DNA of 64,000 nucleotides from BOG-908 sp964250925 (lineage in GTDB: Bacteria > Pseudomonadota > Alphaproteobacteria > Acetobacterales > Acetobacteraceae). This document shows positions 8,031-16,564 of this stretch, in pieces (within the stretch, counting starts at the first letter, position 1; every line of letters starts with the position of its first letter). The stretch covers positions 1-64,000 of the forward strand of contig CAXUHU010000001.1 in NCBI GenBank assembly GCA_964250925.1, given 5' to 3'. The translations under genes and the position numbers were made by a program. The notes under the pieces were generated by a model. That model was not told the origin of the DNA and made no database searches. It saw only the letters and a list, made by a program, of their open reading frames with translations.

Positions 8031-9323
8031 CTAATCCAACTCGATGCGTATCAAGGAAGGCCGCTCCAGAACCGCCTCCAGCCGCTCGATCCGGTCCAGG
8101 GCCGCGCGCATCGCCGTCTCGCGCGTCTCGTGCGTCACCAGCACGATCGGCACCGTCTCGCCCGGCGACCGGCCATGCTGCAGCATGCTTTCCAGCGAGA
8201 CTCCGGCATCGCGCAGCGCCGAGGCCACATCGGCAATGACCCCGGGCCGGTCCACCACCATCAGACGCAGGTAATAAGCGCCGGTGTGTGCCGCGATCGG
8301 TACGGCCGGCGCGTGGCTCAGCTGCGAAGTCGGGGCGCCCCAGACAGGGGTGGCCCTGCCGCGCGCGATGTCGATCAGGTCGGCAACCACGGCCGAAGCC
8401 GTTGGGCCGGACCCTGCCCCGCGCCCCTCCAGCATCACGCGGCCCACGAAATCGCCTTCGACAACGACGGCGTTGTACACCCCGTCGACTCGCGCCAGCG
8501 GTGCGGCCTCCGGCACCATGCAGGGATGCACGCGACTTTCGATCCCGGCCTCCGTCTGGCGCGCGATGCCCAGCAATTTGATGCGGTAGCCCAGTTCGCG
8601 GGCGAAGGCCTGATCCAGCGCCGACACCGCCCGAATGCCTTCGATATGCACGTCGGCGAAATTGACCGGGCGGCCAAAAGCGAGTGCCGCCAGGATCGCC
8701 AGCTTGTGGGCCGCGTCGATGCCGTCGATGTCGAAGGAGGGGTCGGCTTCCGCGTAGCCCAGGCGCTGCGCGTCGGCCAGCACGGGAGCGAAATCACGGC
8801 CGCGCTCGCGCATCATGGTCAGGATGTAGTTGCATGTGCCGTTCAGGATGCCGGCGATGCGGCGTATGCGGTTGCCGGCCAGCCCTTCCCGCATCGCCTT
8901 GATCACGGGGATCCCGCCCGCCACAGCCGCCTCGAAGGCGAGCACCGCGCCGCCGGCCTCGGCGGCCACGGCTAGTTCGGCGCCGTGCAGGGCGAGCAGC
9001 GCCTTGTTGGCGGTCACCACCGGCCGGCCGGCGTGCAACGCGGTCAGCACTATGGCGCGTGCGGGGTCGGCCGAGCCGCCAATCAACTCGGCCACGACGT
9101 CGATGCTGGGGTCGGCGGCCAGGGCGACGGGATCGTCGAACCAGCGCACACCCGTCATGCTCTGGCCGCGGTCGCGCGTTCGGTTGCGAGCCGACACGGC
9201 CGTCACCGTGATGGGACGGCCGGCGCGGGCTGCAATGGTGTCGGCGTTCTGCCGCAACATGCGCAGCACGCCGCCGCCGACCGTGCCCAGGCCGGCGACA
9301 CCAACCGACAGCGGCTTGGTCAC
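8031..9323 (-). CDS. hom: homoserine dehydrogenase
   Basis: Reduces aspartate semialdehyde to homoserine, the branch point to threonine and methionine. The 430-residue protein has the N-terminal NAD(P) motif GLGTVGGG (10-17), the catalytic-domain signature FEAAVAGGIPVI with GILNGTCNYILT, and a C-terminal ACT domain (about 350-430, YYLRLMVVDRPGVIADVA) typical of threonine feedback control. It starts with GTG, and GTGA overlaps the stop of the preceding aminotransferase gene, so the two are translationally coupled. Confidence 0.95.
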   Translation of the reverse strand: MTKPLSVGVAGLGTVGGGVLRMLRQNADTIAARAGRPITVTAVSARNRTRDRGQSMTGVRWFDDPVALAADPSIDVVAELIGGSADPARAIVLTALHAGRPVVTANKALLALHGAELAVAAEAGGAVLAFEAAVAGGIPVIKAMREGLAGNRIRRIAGILNGTCNYILTMMRERGRDFAPVLADAQRLGYAEADPSFDIDGIDAAHKLAILAALAFGRPVNFADVHIEGIRAVSALDQAFARELGYRIKLLGIARQTEAGIESRVHPCMVPEAAPLARVDGVYNAVVVEGDFVGRVMLEGRGAGSGPTASAVVADLIDIARGRATPVWGAPTSQLSHAPAVPIAAHTGAYYLRLMVVDRPGVIADVASALRDAGVSLESMLQHGRSPGETVPIVLVTHETRETAMRAALDRIERLEAVLERPSLIRIELD

Positions 9324-10546
9324 ACGGTGGGTTCCAGAACCGGCGCGGCCTGTGAAGCGGCGATGTTGCTGTCGGCCAGCAGGAAGCCGCGGACGTTGCG
9401 AATTGCCTGGCGCAGGCGCTGGGTGTTTTCCACTAGGCCGATCCGCACGTGCCCGTCGCCGTGCTCGCCGAAGCCCAGGCCAGGGGCGACGGCTACACAG
9501 GCGCGCGATAGCAGCAGCTTGGCGAACTCGACGCTGCCCAGATGGGCATAGCGCGGCGGGATCGGTGCCCAGGCAAACATGCTGCCCTCCGGGCTCGGCA
9601 CCTGCCAGCCGGCCTGGTCCAGGCCGCGTATCAGCACGTCGCGCCGCTCGCGATACAGCTCGCGCATCTGGGCGACGCAGTCCTGCGGACCGTTCAGGGC
9701 ACAGGTCGCGGCCACCTGGATCGGCGTGAAAGCGCCGTAATCGAGATAGGACTTCATCCGAGCCAGCGCGCCCACCAGGCGGCGGTTGCCGGCGGCGAAC
9801 CCGATGCGCCAGCCCGGCATGGAGTAGGTCTTCGACATCGAGGTGAACTCGACGGCCACGTCGCGCGCGCCAGGGATCTGCAGGATGGAGGGCGGGGGCG
9901 TGTCGCCGAAATATATTTCGGCATAGGCGAGGTCGGAGAGTATCCAGATTGCGTGTCGGCGAGCGAACGCGACCAGTTCGGCGTAGAAATCCAGGTCGGC
10001 TAGGTAGGCTGTCGGGTTGCTCGGAAAGTTCACGATCAGCGCCGTTGGTTTGGGCACCGAGTGGCGCACCCCGCTGTCCAGCGCGCGCAGCATGGCCTCG
10101 CCGGGGTGGGCCGGGATGCTGCGGACAGACGCGCCGGCGATGATGAAGCCGAACTGGTGGATCGGGTAGGACGGATTGGGCACCAGTATGGTGTCGCCGG
10201 GGCTGGTGATCGCTGAAGCCAGGTTGGCCAGGCCCTCCTTCGAGCCGAGCGTCGCGATCACCTCGGTCTCGGGATCGAGCGAGACGTCGAAGCGGCGCTG
10301 GTAATAGCCGGCCAACGCCCGGCGCAGCCCGGTAATGCCACGGCTGGTCGAGTAGCGGTGCGTGCGCGGGTCGGCCACCGTTTCGACCAGCTTGGCCACG
10401 ATGTGCGGCGGTGTCGGGCTGTCCGGGTTGCCCATGCCGAGGTCGATGATGTCGCGGCCGTCGGCGCGCGCGTGCGCCTTGGCGGCGTTCACCTCGGCGA
10501 ACACGTAGGGGGGCAGGCGGCGGATGCGGTGGAACTCTTCGGTCAT
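9320..10546 (-). CDS. class I aminotransferase (AlaC / LL-DAP aminotransferase-like)
   Basis: PLP-dependent fold-type I aminotransferase, 408 residues. Motifs: IIDLGMGNPDSPTP, the cofactor-binding SNPTA loop and the Schiff-base lysine Lys239 in SMSKTYSMPGWR. The family is annotated variously as glutamate-pyruvate aminotransferase AlaC or LL-diaminopimelate aminotransferase; the sequence does not settle the substrate. The overlap with hom is a conserved-looking pairing that suggests a role in amino acid synthesis or balancing pyruvate/alanine pools. The ATG start lies 39 bases beyond the stop of the lipoprotein gene on the same strand. Confidence 0.88.
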   Translation of the reverse strand: MTEEFHRIRRLPPYVFAEVNAAKAHARADGRDIIDLGMGNPDSPTPPHIVAKLVETVADPRTHRYSTSRGITGLRRALAGYYQRRFDVSLDPETEVIATLGSKEGLANLASAITSPGDTILVPNPSYPIHQFGFIIAGASVRSIPAHPGEAMLRALDSGVRHSVPKPTALIVNFPSNPTAYLADLDFYAELVAFARRHAIWILSDLAYAEIYFGDTPPPSILQIPGARDVAVEFTSMSKTYSMPGWRIGFAAGNRRLVGALARMKSYLDYGAFTPIQVAATCALNGPQDCVAQMRELYRERRDVLIRGLDQAGWQVPSPEGSMFAWAPIPPRYAHLGSVEFAKLLLSRACVAVAPGLGFGEHGDGHVRIGLVENTQRLRQAIRNVRGFLLADSNIAASQAAPVLEPTV

Positions 10547-10585
10547 AGCGCGGGCCTTGGCTTGCGTTGAGAAGGTGGCCGGCGG

Positions 10586-11539
10586 TCAGGGTAGCAGGCG
10601 CAGCACCGCGCCGCGACCAAATGCGTTAGCGCCCACGCGGATCGCGCCCTGCGGCACGTGCAACTCGGCCAGCGCATCCGACACCGCGCGTGCGCGGCCC
10701 AGCGCCAAGGCAATCGCCGTCGCCTGGCCTTCCGGCGTGTCTGCGCTCGCATCGCCCAGCCCGATGATCTCGATCGTTCGGCCGGCGCGATGACCCAAAA
10801 AGTCTTTCAGTGCCTGGATTTGCGAGGCGGGGAGCACAGCACTAGCCGGAGCGAAGAAAATCGGCGTGCCCATCGGCGCGGGCAGATGCGCGGGGATAAG
10901 GCGCTGCGTTGGCGCGGGCTCGGCCGGCACGCCCTCGAACGTGGCAGGCGGCGGCGGCGCGTCCGGAATAGGCGGGAGCGCCGTGTCGGCCGGCACGCCG
11001 GCGATGGTGAGCGGCGTCCCGGCTGGCGGGCCCGTATCGGCCAAGGCGGGCGCGGTCAGAGTGGGTTGCGCCGTTGCCGCCGGCGTCGGCAGCGCAGGCG
11101 GGGCTTCGGCGGTGTCCAGCGTGGCGTTGGCGGCGGGCGTCTGCGCAGGCGGGCCAGCCGCCCGCGGCCCTGCCAGCGGCGGCACGGTTTCGATCGGCTG
11201 GTCGGCCGCCACGCGCTCGGTGCGGTCGCGCTCGGTCGCCAATTGGGCCTGCAACGACCGGCGATAGCCCTGGTCGGCCACCACCGGCTTGGCCGGCACC
11301 GTGCCCAGCTTGGGGTAGGGCTGGCCCACGCCAGGCGGCGGCGGACGCTGTCGAGCGATGGCGCCGCCCTCGAGCCCGTGAAAGAAATCGATCGGCCTTG
11401 ACAGTGGGTCGTTGCAACCTGCGAGTGAACAGCACAGCGCGGCAAGCAGGGCTGCACTGCCGGACGAGGCGGGTCGCCCGGTCGCTGCCGCTTGAACCGG
11501 AACGCCGCGGCCCTTACCCTTCCACCAACAACCAGGCAT
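10586..11539 (-). CDS. OmpA-family lipoprotein with proline/alanine-rich linker
   Basis: About 317 residues. A hydrophobic stretch ends in the lipobox SLAGC (Cys42), so an outer-membrane lipoprotein is likely. The middle (about 80-215) is low-complexity Pro/Ala/Thr-rich and probably spans the periplasm. The last 100 residues resemble an OmpA/MotB-like peptidoglycan-binding domain (IEIIGLGDAS, ALALGRARAVSDALAELHV, positions where OmpA proteins have GHTD and SxxRA). Some peptidoglycan-contact residues are altered (GLGDAS for GHTDxxG), so binding is uncertain. The ATG at 11539 was preferred to a TTG one codon earlier; the N-terminus before the signal is unusually long. Confidence 0.75.
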   Translation of the reverse strand: MPGCWWKGKGRGVPVQAAATGRPASSGSAALLAALCCSLAGCNDPLSRPIDFFHGLEGGAIARQRPPPPGVGQPYPKLGTVPAKPVVADQGYRRSLQAQLATERDRTERVAADQPIETVPPLAGPRAAGPPAQTPAANATLDTAEAPPALPTPAATAQPTLTAPALADTGPPAGTPLTIAGVPADTALPPIPDAPPPPATFEGVPAEPAPTQRLIPAHLPAPMGTPIFFAPASAVLPASQIQALKDFLGHRAGRTIEIIGLGDASADTPEGQATAIALALGRARAVSDALAELHVPQGAIRVGANAFGRGAVLRLLP

Positions 11540-11609
11540 CAAGCCGCAGCCTCCGATCGACGTGCTCGTCTAACCCGGACCAGTGCTCGCCGGAAAGGAT
11601 ACACAGGAA

Positions 11610-13448
11610 ATGCCCGACGCCAGCACGCCCGTCGGCGGCAAGCCCGACCCTATGCACCCCGACGTGAAGTTTGGGGAGTTCAAGTTGGCCGATCCGCAGG
11701 TGCTCGGCCGATCCATGGCCGATGTGGCCGAGCGCTCGCAGCGCATCGTCGCCGATTGGCTGGAACGCCAGTCGCGCACCACGCCCAGCGCCGACCCGCT
11801 GAACATCGGCCGCGCGTTTCTGGAAATGACGGCCAAGCTGATGCAGAACCCCGCGCATTTGGTGCAGGCGCAAATCGGGTTTTGGCAGGACTACGTGACC
11901 CTATGGCAGAATACGACTCGCCGGATGATGGGCATGGACAGCACGCCGGTGATCCAGCCCGATGGGAAGGACAAGCGCTTTCGCGACGAATCCTGGCAGC
12001 AGAGCGAGGTGTTCGACTTCATCAAGCAGAGCTACCTGCTCTCGGCGCGCTACGTGCACGACGTGGTCGGCCATGTCGAAGGGCTGGAGCCCAAGACCGC
12101 CAAAAAGGTGGATTTCTACGCGCGCCAGTTCATGGACGCGATGAGCCCGTCGAACTTCCTGCTGACCAATCCGGAAGTCTTGCGCAAGACGAAGGAGACG
12201 GGTGGTGAAAACCTGCTCCGCGGGCTGAACAACCTGCTTGCCGATCTGGAACGCGGCCGCGGCAAGCTCAGCATCCGCATGACCGATCCAGACGCGTTCA
12301 AGTTGGGCGAGAACATTGCCGTCTCGCCGGGCAAGGTGGTGTTTCAGAACGAGTTGATGCAGCTGATCCAGTACGATCCGGCCACGCCCAACGTCTTGCG
12401 ACGGCCGTTGCTGATCCTGCCGCCGTGGATCAACAAATTCTACATCTTGGACCTGCGCCCGAAGAACAGCCTGGTGCGCTTCGCCGTCAGCCAGGGACAC
12501 ACCGTGTTCATGGTCAGCTGGGTCAACCCCAACGAGAGCCTGGCCGATGTCGGTTTCGAGGATTACATGCACAAGGGTGTGTTCGCGGCCCTGGACGCGA
12601 TCGAAGCCGCCACCGGCGAGCGGGAGGTCAACGCCATCGGCTACTGCCTGGGTGGCACCTTGCTCGGCAGCACGTTGGCTTGGATGGCAAAACGCAGGAT
12701 CGACCGCATCAAATCGGCTACTTTCTTCGTATCCTTGCTCGATTTCGAGGAGGCCGGCGAACTCGGCGTGTTCATCGACGAGGAGCAGCTAAAGGGCATC
12801 GAGAGCCGCATGCAGGAGCACGGTTATCTCGAGGGCAGCGACATGGCCGTCACGTTCAATATGCTGCGGGCCAACGATCTGATCTGGTCGTTCGTGGTCA
12901 ACAACTACCTGCTTGGCAACGATCCGTTTCCTTTTGACCTGCTATACTGGAATTCGGATGCCACCCGCATGCCGGCGCGCATGCACAGCTTCTACCTGCG
13001 CCAGATGTATCAGAAAAACCTGCTCTGCACGCCGAACGGGATCACGCTGGACGGCGTAGCGCTCGATCTCGGCGAGGTCGTGACGCCTGCGTACTTCCTC
13101 TCTACGCGTGAGGATCACATCGCACCTTGGCGTTCAACGTATCGCGGCACCCAGCTACTGGGCGGAAAGAAGCGGTTTGTACTTGCGGCGTCCGGTCACA
13201 TCGCAGGCGTGGTCAATCCGCCCGACGGCGGCAAGTACAACCATTGGGTCAACGACATGCTGCCGGGTTCGCCGCAGGAGTGGCTGGAGGGTGCCACCGA
13301 GCTTGCCGGATCATGGTGGAACGATTGGAACCGTTGGGTGGCTGCAGAAGCCTCCGAACAGGTTCCGGCCCGTATGCCCGGTGAGGGCAAACTCGCTGTG
13401 ATCGAGAACGCACCCGGCAGCTATGTTCGCGTGAAATCGGAAGGGTAA
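11610..13448 (+). CDS. phaC: class I poly(3-hydroxyalkanoate) synthase PhaC
   Basis: Polymerises (R)-3-hydroxyacyl-CoA into PHA granules. 612 residues from the chosen ATG, preceded by GGAAAGGA at 11-base spacing. The N-terminal PhaC domain (FLEMTAKLMQNPAHL, WQDYVTLWQNT) leads to an alpha/beta-hydrolase core with the lipase-like box GYCLGG (nucleophilic Cys346), the Asp of REDHIAPW and the His of ASGHIAGVVNPP completing the triad. It stands alone: no phaA, phaB, phasin or depolymerase is adjacent. It is divergent from the OmpA-like lipoprotein gene. Confidence 0.96.
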   Translation: MPDASTPVGGKPDPMHPDVKFGEFKLADPQVLGRSMADVAERSQRIVADWLERQSRTTPSADPLNIGRAFLEMTAKLMQNPAHLVQAQIGFWQDYVTLWQNTTRRMMGMDSTPVIQPDGKDKRFRDESWQQSEVFDFIKQSYLLSARYVHDVVGHVEGLEPKTAKKVDFYARQFMDAMSPSNFLLTNPEVLRKTKETGGENLLRGLNNLLADLERGRGKLSIRMTDPDAFKLGENIAVSPGKVVFQNELMQLIQYDPATPNVLRRPLLILPPWINKFYILDLRPKNSLVRFAVSQGHTVFMVSWVNPNESLADVGFEDYMHKGVFAALDAIEAATGEREVNAIGYCLGGTLLGSTLAWMAKRRIDRIKSATFFVSLLDFEEAGELGVFIDEEQLKGIESRMQEHGYLEGSDMAVTFNMLRANDLIWSFVVNNYLLGNDPFPFDLLYWNSDATRMPARMHSFYLRQMYQKNLLCTPNGITLDGVALDLGEVVTPAYFLSTREDHIAPWRSTYRGTQLLGGKKRFVLAASGHIAGVVNPPDGGKYNHWVNDMLPGSPQEWLEGATELAGSWWNDWNRWVAAEASEQVPARMPGEGKLAVIENAPGSYVRVKSEG

Positions 13449-13531
13449 CGACTTTCACATTCTTGTGAGCGACCGAGGTGTCTCAAATTCAGAGCGGGTC
13501 GTTAAGGTTTTGCGAGCAGGTTGAGGTCGGC

Positions 13532-13550
13532 CGGCAGAGTATTTCTGCCG
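13532..13550 (+). repeat. perfect hairpin before the GGDEF-EAL gene
   Basis: CGGCAGA / TCTGCCG, a 7-bp perfect stem with a 5-base loop (GTATT). It ends 19 bases before the ATG at 13570 and just ahead of the GAGG ribosome-binding site. No U-tract follows, so a leader structure is as likely as a terminator for phaC. Confidence 0.4.
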
Positions 13551-13569
13551 CGTCGTAACGAGGTTTCAA

Positions 13570-15078
13570 ATGATCCTTCTCATCGGCGCCGCCGCCTGTC
13601 TCTGCCTCTCCTCGGCCTTGTCAATCCTCCTCCTGCATCGGGCGGCAAAAGCAGGGCGGGCGCACCAAGCCGCAACGGATGCAATGCAGGCGCAGTTTCA
13701 GCTCGATCTTTTCCGCGCTGGCCGGCGGGACCCGCTGACCAACCTTTCGACACGGCCGGTGTTCATCGAAAAGCTTACGGCGGCGCTGGCGCGCAGCCCC
13801 CGACTGGCCGTATTTCGCATCGATCTGGACGGGTTAGCTGCAGCCAATGACATGTTCGGCGAGGCGAGCGGTGACGAAGTGCTGCGTGTGCTGGCGGATC
13901 GTTTGCGCGGCTTGGCCGGAACGCGCGAGCACGCGGCCCGTCTCGACGGCGATGGGTTTGCGCTGATGACCGACAGGCCGGAGGATCTCGACGACCTCGT
14001 GGCAACGGCCGACCGGATCCTACAAGCGTTGTCGATCCCTTATCCGGCTGGCGGCGAGCTGATCGATCTCGGCGCCTGTATCGGGGTTGCGTCCTCGCCG
14101 CGGCACGGCAACACGGCCGACCGCCTGTTGGCGGCGGCTCGTCAGGCTCTGCGCTGCGCGAAAGAGGCCGGGCGCAATACCTGGCGCTTGTGCGGTCAGG
14201 AGGAACCTGGGGAGAGTCAGGACCGCGCCCGGCTAGGCCTGGAGCTGAAGGCGGCCATCGGCGCCGGGCAGATCATCCCATGGTATCAGCCGATCGTCAG
14301 GCTGCCATCGGGAACGATCGCCAAATTCGAGGTGCTGGCCCGCTGGGCCCATCCCGAGTTGGGATTGCTGACCGCCGAGCAGTTCATCGCGGTCGCCGAT
14401 GAGCTGGGCTTGTCAGGGCAGATCAGCATGGCCCTGCTTCGCCAGGTCGCCACCGATTGCCGGGCCTGGCCCGAGGATTGCCGTTTCGCCTTCAACGTTT
14501 CGGCAGGCCAAGTACGCGAGCTGATCGGGCTGCTCAACGCGCAGCCCGGCGATTGGCAGCGCAGGATGGATTTCAGCAGGCTGGACGTGGAGATCACCGA
14601 GGCCGCACTCCTGCACGACCGGGCCATGGCGCGCGAGCTGATCGACACGTTGCACGAGCATGGCGCACGCGCCGGCCTGGATAATTTCGGCACTGGCATG
14701 TCCAACTTCTCGTTCCTGCGCGATATGCCCTTCGACAGCATCAAGATCGGCAAGATGTTCACCCAGACGATGGCGCAGGACAGTCGGGCGGAAGCCTGCG
14801 TGCTCGCCATGCTGTGGCTTGGGCACGGGCTGAACATAGAGATGGTCGCTGATGGCGTGGAGGCGCTTGAGACGGCCGAGCGGTTGGCAGAGCTGCAGTG
14901 CGACTTTGCCCAAGGCTTCTTCTACGCACGTCCTCTGCCGGCCGACGATGTGCTGCCACTCATCGCCAAGCAAGAGCGGCTGGGCGACATGCGGTCGGCG
15001 GAGGAACGCGAAAAGTCAAAAGCTTCGGTTTCCGACATGGGGATTACCGCCAAGCGGTCGATCATGGCCGTCGCTTAG
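13570..15078 (+). CDS. membrane-anchored GGDEF-EAL protein, probably catalytically impaired
   Basis: 502 residues: N-terminal membrane helix (2-22), a GGDEF-type domain (about 50-210) and an EAL domain (about 225-470). The diguanylate cyclase signature GGDEF reads DGDGF (126-130), losing key residues. The EAL domain keeps Glu254 (EVLAR), the NVSAGQ and VEITEAA motifs and Lys392, but DDFGTG has become DNFGTG (371-376), KID has become KIG (392-394) and EGVE has become DGVE. It is likely a c-di-GMP binding or regulatory protein rather than an active enzyme, although weak phosphodiesterase activity cannot be excluded. The start is set by GAGG ten bases upstream. Confidence 0.88.
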   Translation: MILLIGAAACLCLSSALSILLLHRAAKAGRAHQAATDAMQAQFQLDLFRAGRRDPLTNLSTRPVFIEKLTAALARSPRLAVFRIDLDGLAAANDMFGEASGDEVLRVLADRLRGLAGTREHAARLDGDGFALMTDRPEDLDDLVATADRILQALSIPYPAGGELIDLGACIGVASSPRHGNTADRLLAAARQALRCAKEAGRNTWRLCGQEEPGESQDRARLGLELKAAIGAGQIIPWYQPIVRLPSGTIAKFEVLARWAHPELGLLTAEQFIAVADELGLSGQISMALLRQVATDCRAWPEDCRFAFNVSAGQVRELIGLLNAQPGDWQRRMDFSRLDVEITEAALLHDRAMARELIDTLHEHGARAGLDNFGTGMSNFSFLRDMPFDSIKIGKMFTQTMAQDSRAEACVLAMLWLGHGLNIEMVADGVEALETAERLAELQCDFAQGFFYARPLPADDVLPLIAKQERLGDMRSAEEREKSKASVSDMGITAKRSIMAVA

Positions 15079-15152
15079 AGAGCCTTCAGGTTGGAATCAA
15101 CCGTGCGAGAGCGGTCGCTTCACTACAGCACCCATAGTTGGCGGAGGTCGTC

Positions 15153-16433
15153 CTAACTTTCCTCGGCTGGGGCCGGTCCACGCGTGGCGTCCAGCCTGGC
15201 CGATGGTGTCATGCCTACCACGCCGCCCGACGACGCGGCCTGGTAGATGGCCTCGATCACCCGCATGTCCTGCAGCCCCTCCTCGCCCGGTGTCAGCGGC
15301 ACACGATCGGCCCGGATTGCTTCGGCATAGGCATCCATCTCAAGCGCAAACTGGTTGTTGGGCGCCCAACGCCGCTGTTCGATACCGCTGCTCCTGCCCT
15401 GCCGGCGGCTGATCTGCATCGTCAAATTATCGTAGCTGAAGGCGGGGTCCAACCCCACGGCCGCCTCGGTCGCCATGAGACGGAGGAATCGGTTTTCGTG
15501 ATAGGAATAGCCTGAGCTGCAACTGGCAATCAGGCCGGACGGGAAGCGCAGCGTAAAGGCGCACAGATCCTCGACCTCGCGGAAGCGGGGGTCATCCTTG
15601 GGCTGGGTAATACGCGCCGTGATTTCGATAGGCTCTTCCCCGGTGATGAAGCGGGCTGCGTTCAGGCAGTACAGTCCGACGTCGGGCAGCGATCCGCCGC
15701 CGGCCATGCGCTTGTTTGAGCGCCACTGGCCATCATCGGCGTTGTTCTGACCATTGCTTGCCTCGATCAGCCGCACCTCGCCATACACCTTGTCGCGGGC
15801 CATGCGGATCAGCGCGCGGTATTCGGGCAGGTATTGGCACCGGTAGGCGATCATCAGCTTGCGGCCGGCTTGCTTGCAGGCGTCGACCATGCGCTGCGCA
15901 TCGGCCGACGAGGTAGCCATCGGCTTTTCGCAGAGGACGTGTTTGCCGGCCTGCGCTGCGCGTACCGTGTATTCCAAGTGCATCGCGTTCGGCAGAACGA
16001 CATACACGATGTCCACGTCCGGATTGTTCCGGATGCTATCGAAGTTCTTGTAGCTGTAAAGGCTGCGCTCCGGGAGGCTATATTGTCCCGCAATTACCTT
16101 GGCTTTGTCTCGATCGCCGCTGACCAATGCAGTAACCCGGACATGCTTGGCTTGCGCGAAACCCGGCAACACTTGTGTGAGCGATAGATGGCCTAAGCCC
16201 ACGACGGCTACCCCAAGGCGTTTGGCGAACGGATCGAGCTTGGGCACGCCGCCCGCGAGATCGCTGGCGTTGTCCAGCGGCGGCAGGCTCACCTGATTGT
16301 TGGCCACCGAGCCGAACAGCGGCTTGGGCTGTGTTGCCGCTGGTTCTGCGGCCTGCGCCGAGCCGATCAGCCCCAACCCAGCCAAGCCGGCTGTGGTCGA
16401 TCCAACGAGGCCGCGTCGCGTGACGGGGGGCAT
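15153..16433 (-). CDS. Tat-exported Gfo/Idh/MocA oxidoreductase, glucose-fructose oxidoreductase-like
   Basis: 426 residues from the ATG at 16433, which has a GGAG site. The N-terminus is a twin-arginine signal (TRRGLVG followed by a hydrophobic stretch ending AQA). The Rossmann domain begins LGVAVVGLG, and CEKPMATS carries the catalytic lysine of the family. The segments KLMIAYRCQYLPE, AGGGSLPDVGLYCLN and APNNQF match my memory of the Zymomonas glucose-fructose oxidoreductase, a periplasmic enzyme with bound NADP. Such enzymes make gluconolactone and sorbitol or related polyols; substrate here is inferred. It is divergent from cysG. Confidence 0.85.
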   Translation of the reverse strand: MPPVTRRGLVGSTTAGLAGLGLIGSAQAAEPAATQPKPLFGSVANNQVSLPPLDNASDLAGGVPKLDPFAKRLGVAVVGLGHLSLTQVLPGFAQAKHVRVTALVSGDRDKAKVIAGQYSLPERSLYSYKNFDSIRNNPDVDIVYVVLPNAMHLEYTVRAAQAGKHVLCEKPMATSSADAQRMVDACKQAGRKLMIAYRCQYLPEYRALIRMARDKVYGEVRLIEASNGQNNADDGQWRSNKRMAGGGSLPDVGLYCLNAARFITGEEPIEITARITQPKDDPRFREVEDLCAFTLRFPSGLIASCSSGYSYHENRFLRLMATEAAVGLDPAFSYDNLTMQISRRQGRSSGIEQRRWAPNNQFALEMDAYAEAIRADRVPLTPGEEGLQDMRVIEAIYQAASSGGVVGMTPSARLDATRGPAPAEES

Positions 16434-16564
16434 GAGGGCGGTCTCCGGTAGGTGCCGGCCTAGAAAGCGGCGATCGCGTTGCCAGTTGCCAATGCCCGCT
16501 CCGCGAGCGAGCAATCGTGAGCAGCGGCGATTTTGTGCACCGGCAATTTGGCAATCGACATCTG

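Noticed and set aside
6311..8239. 642-residue plus-strand frame opposite hpnN
   Set aside because: Shadow frame rich in Arg/Gln/His with no family pattern.
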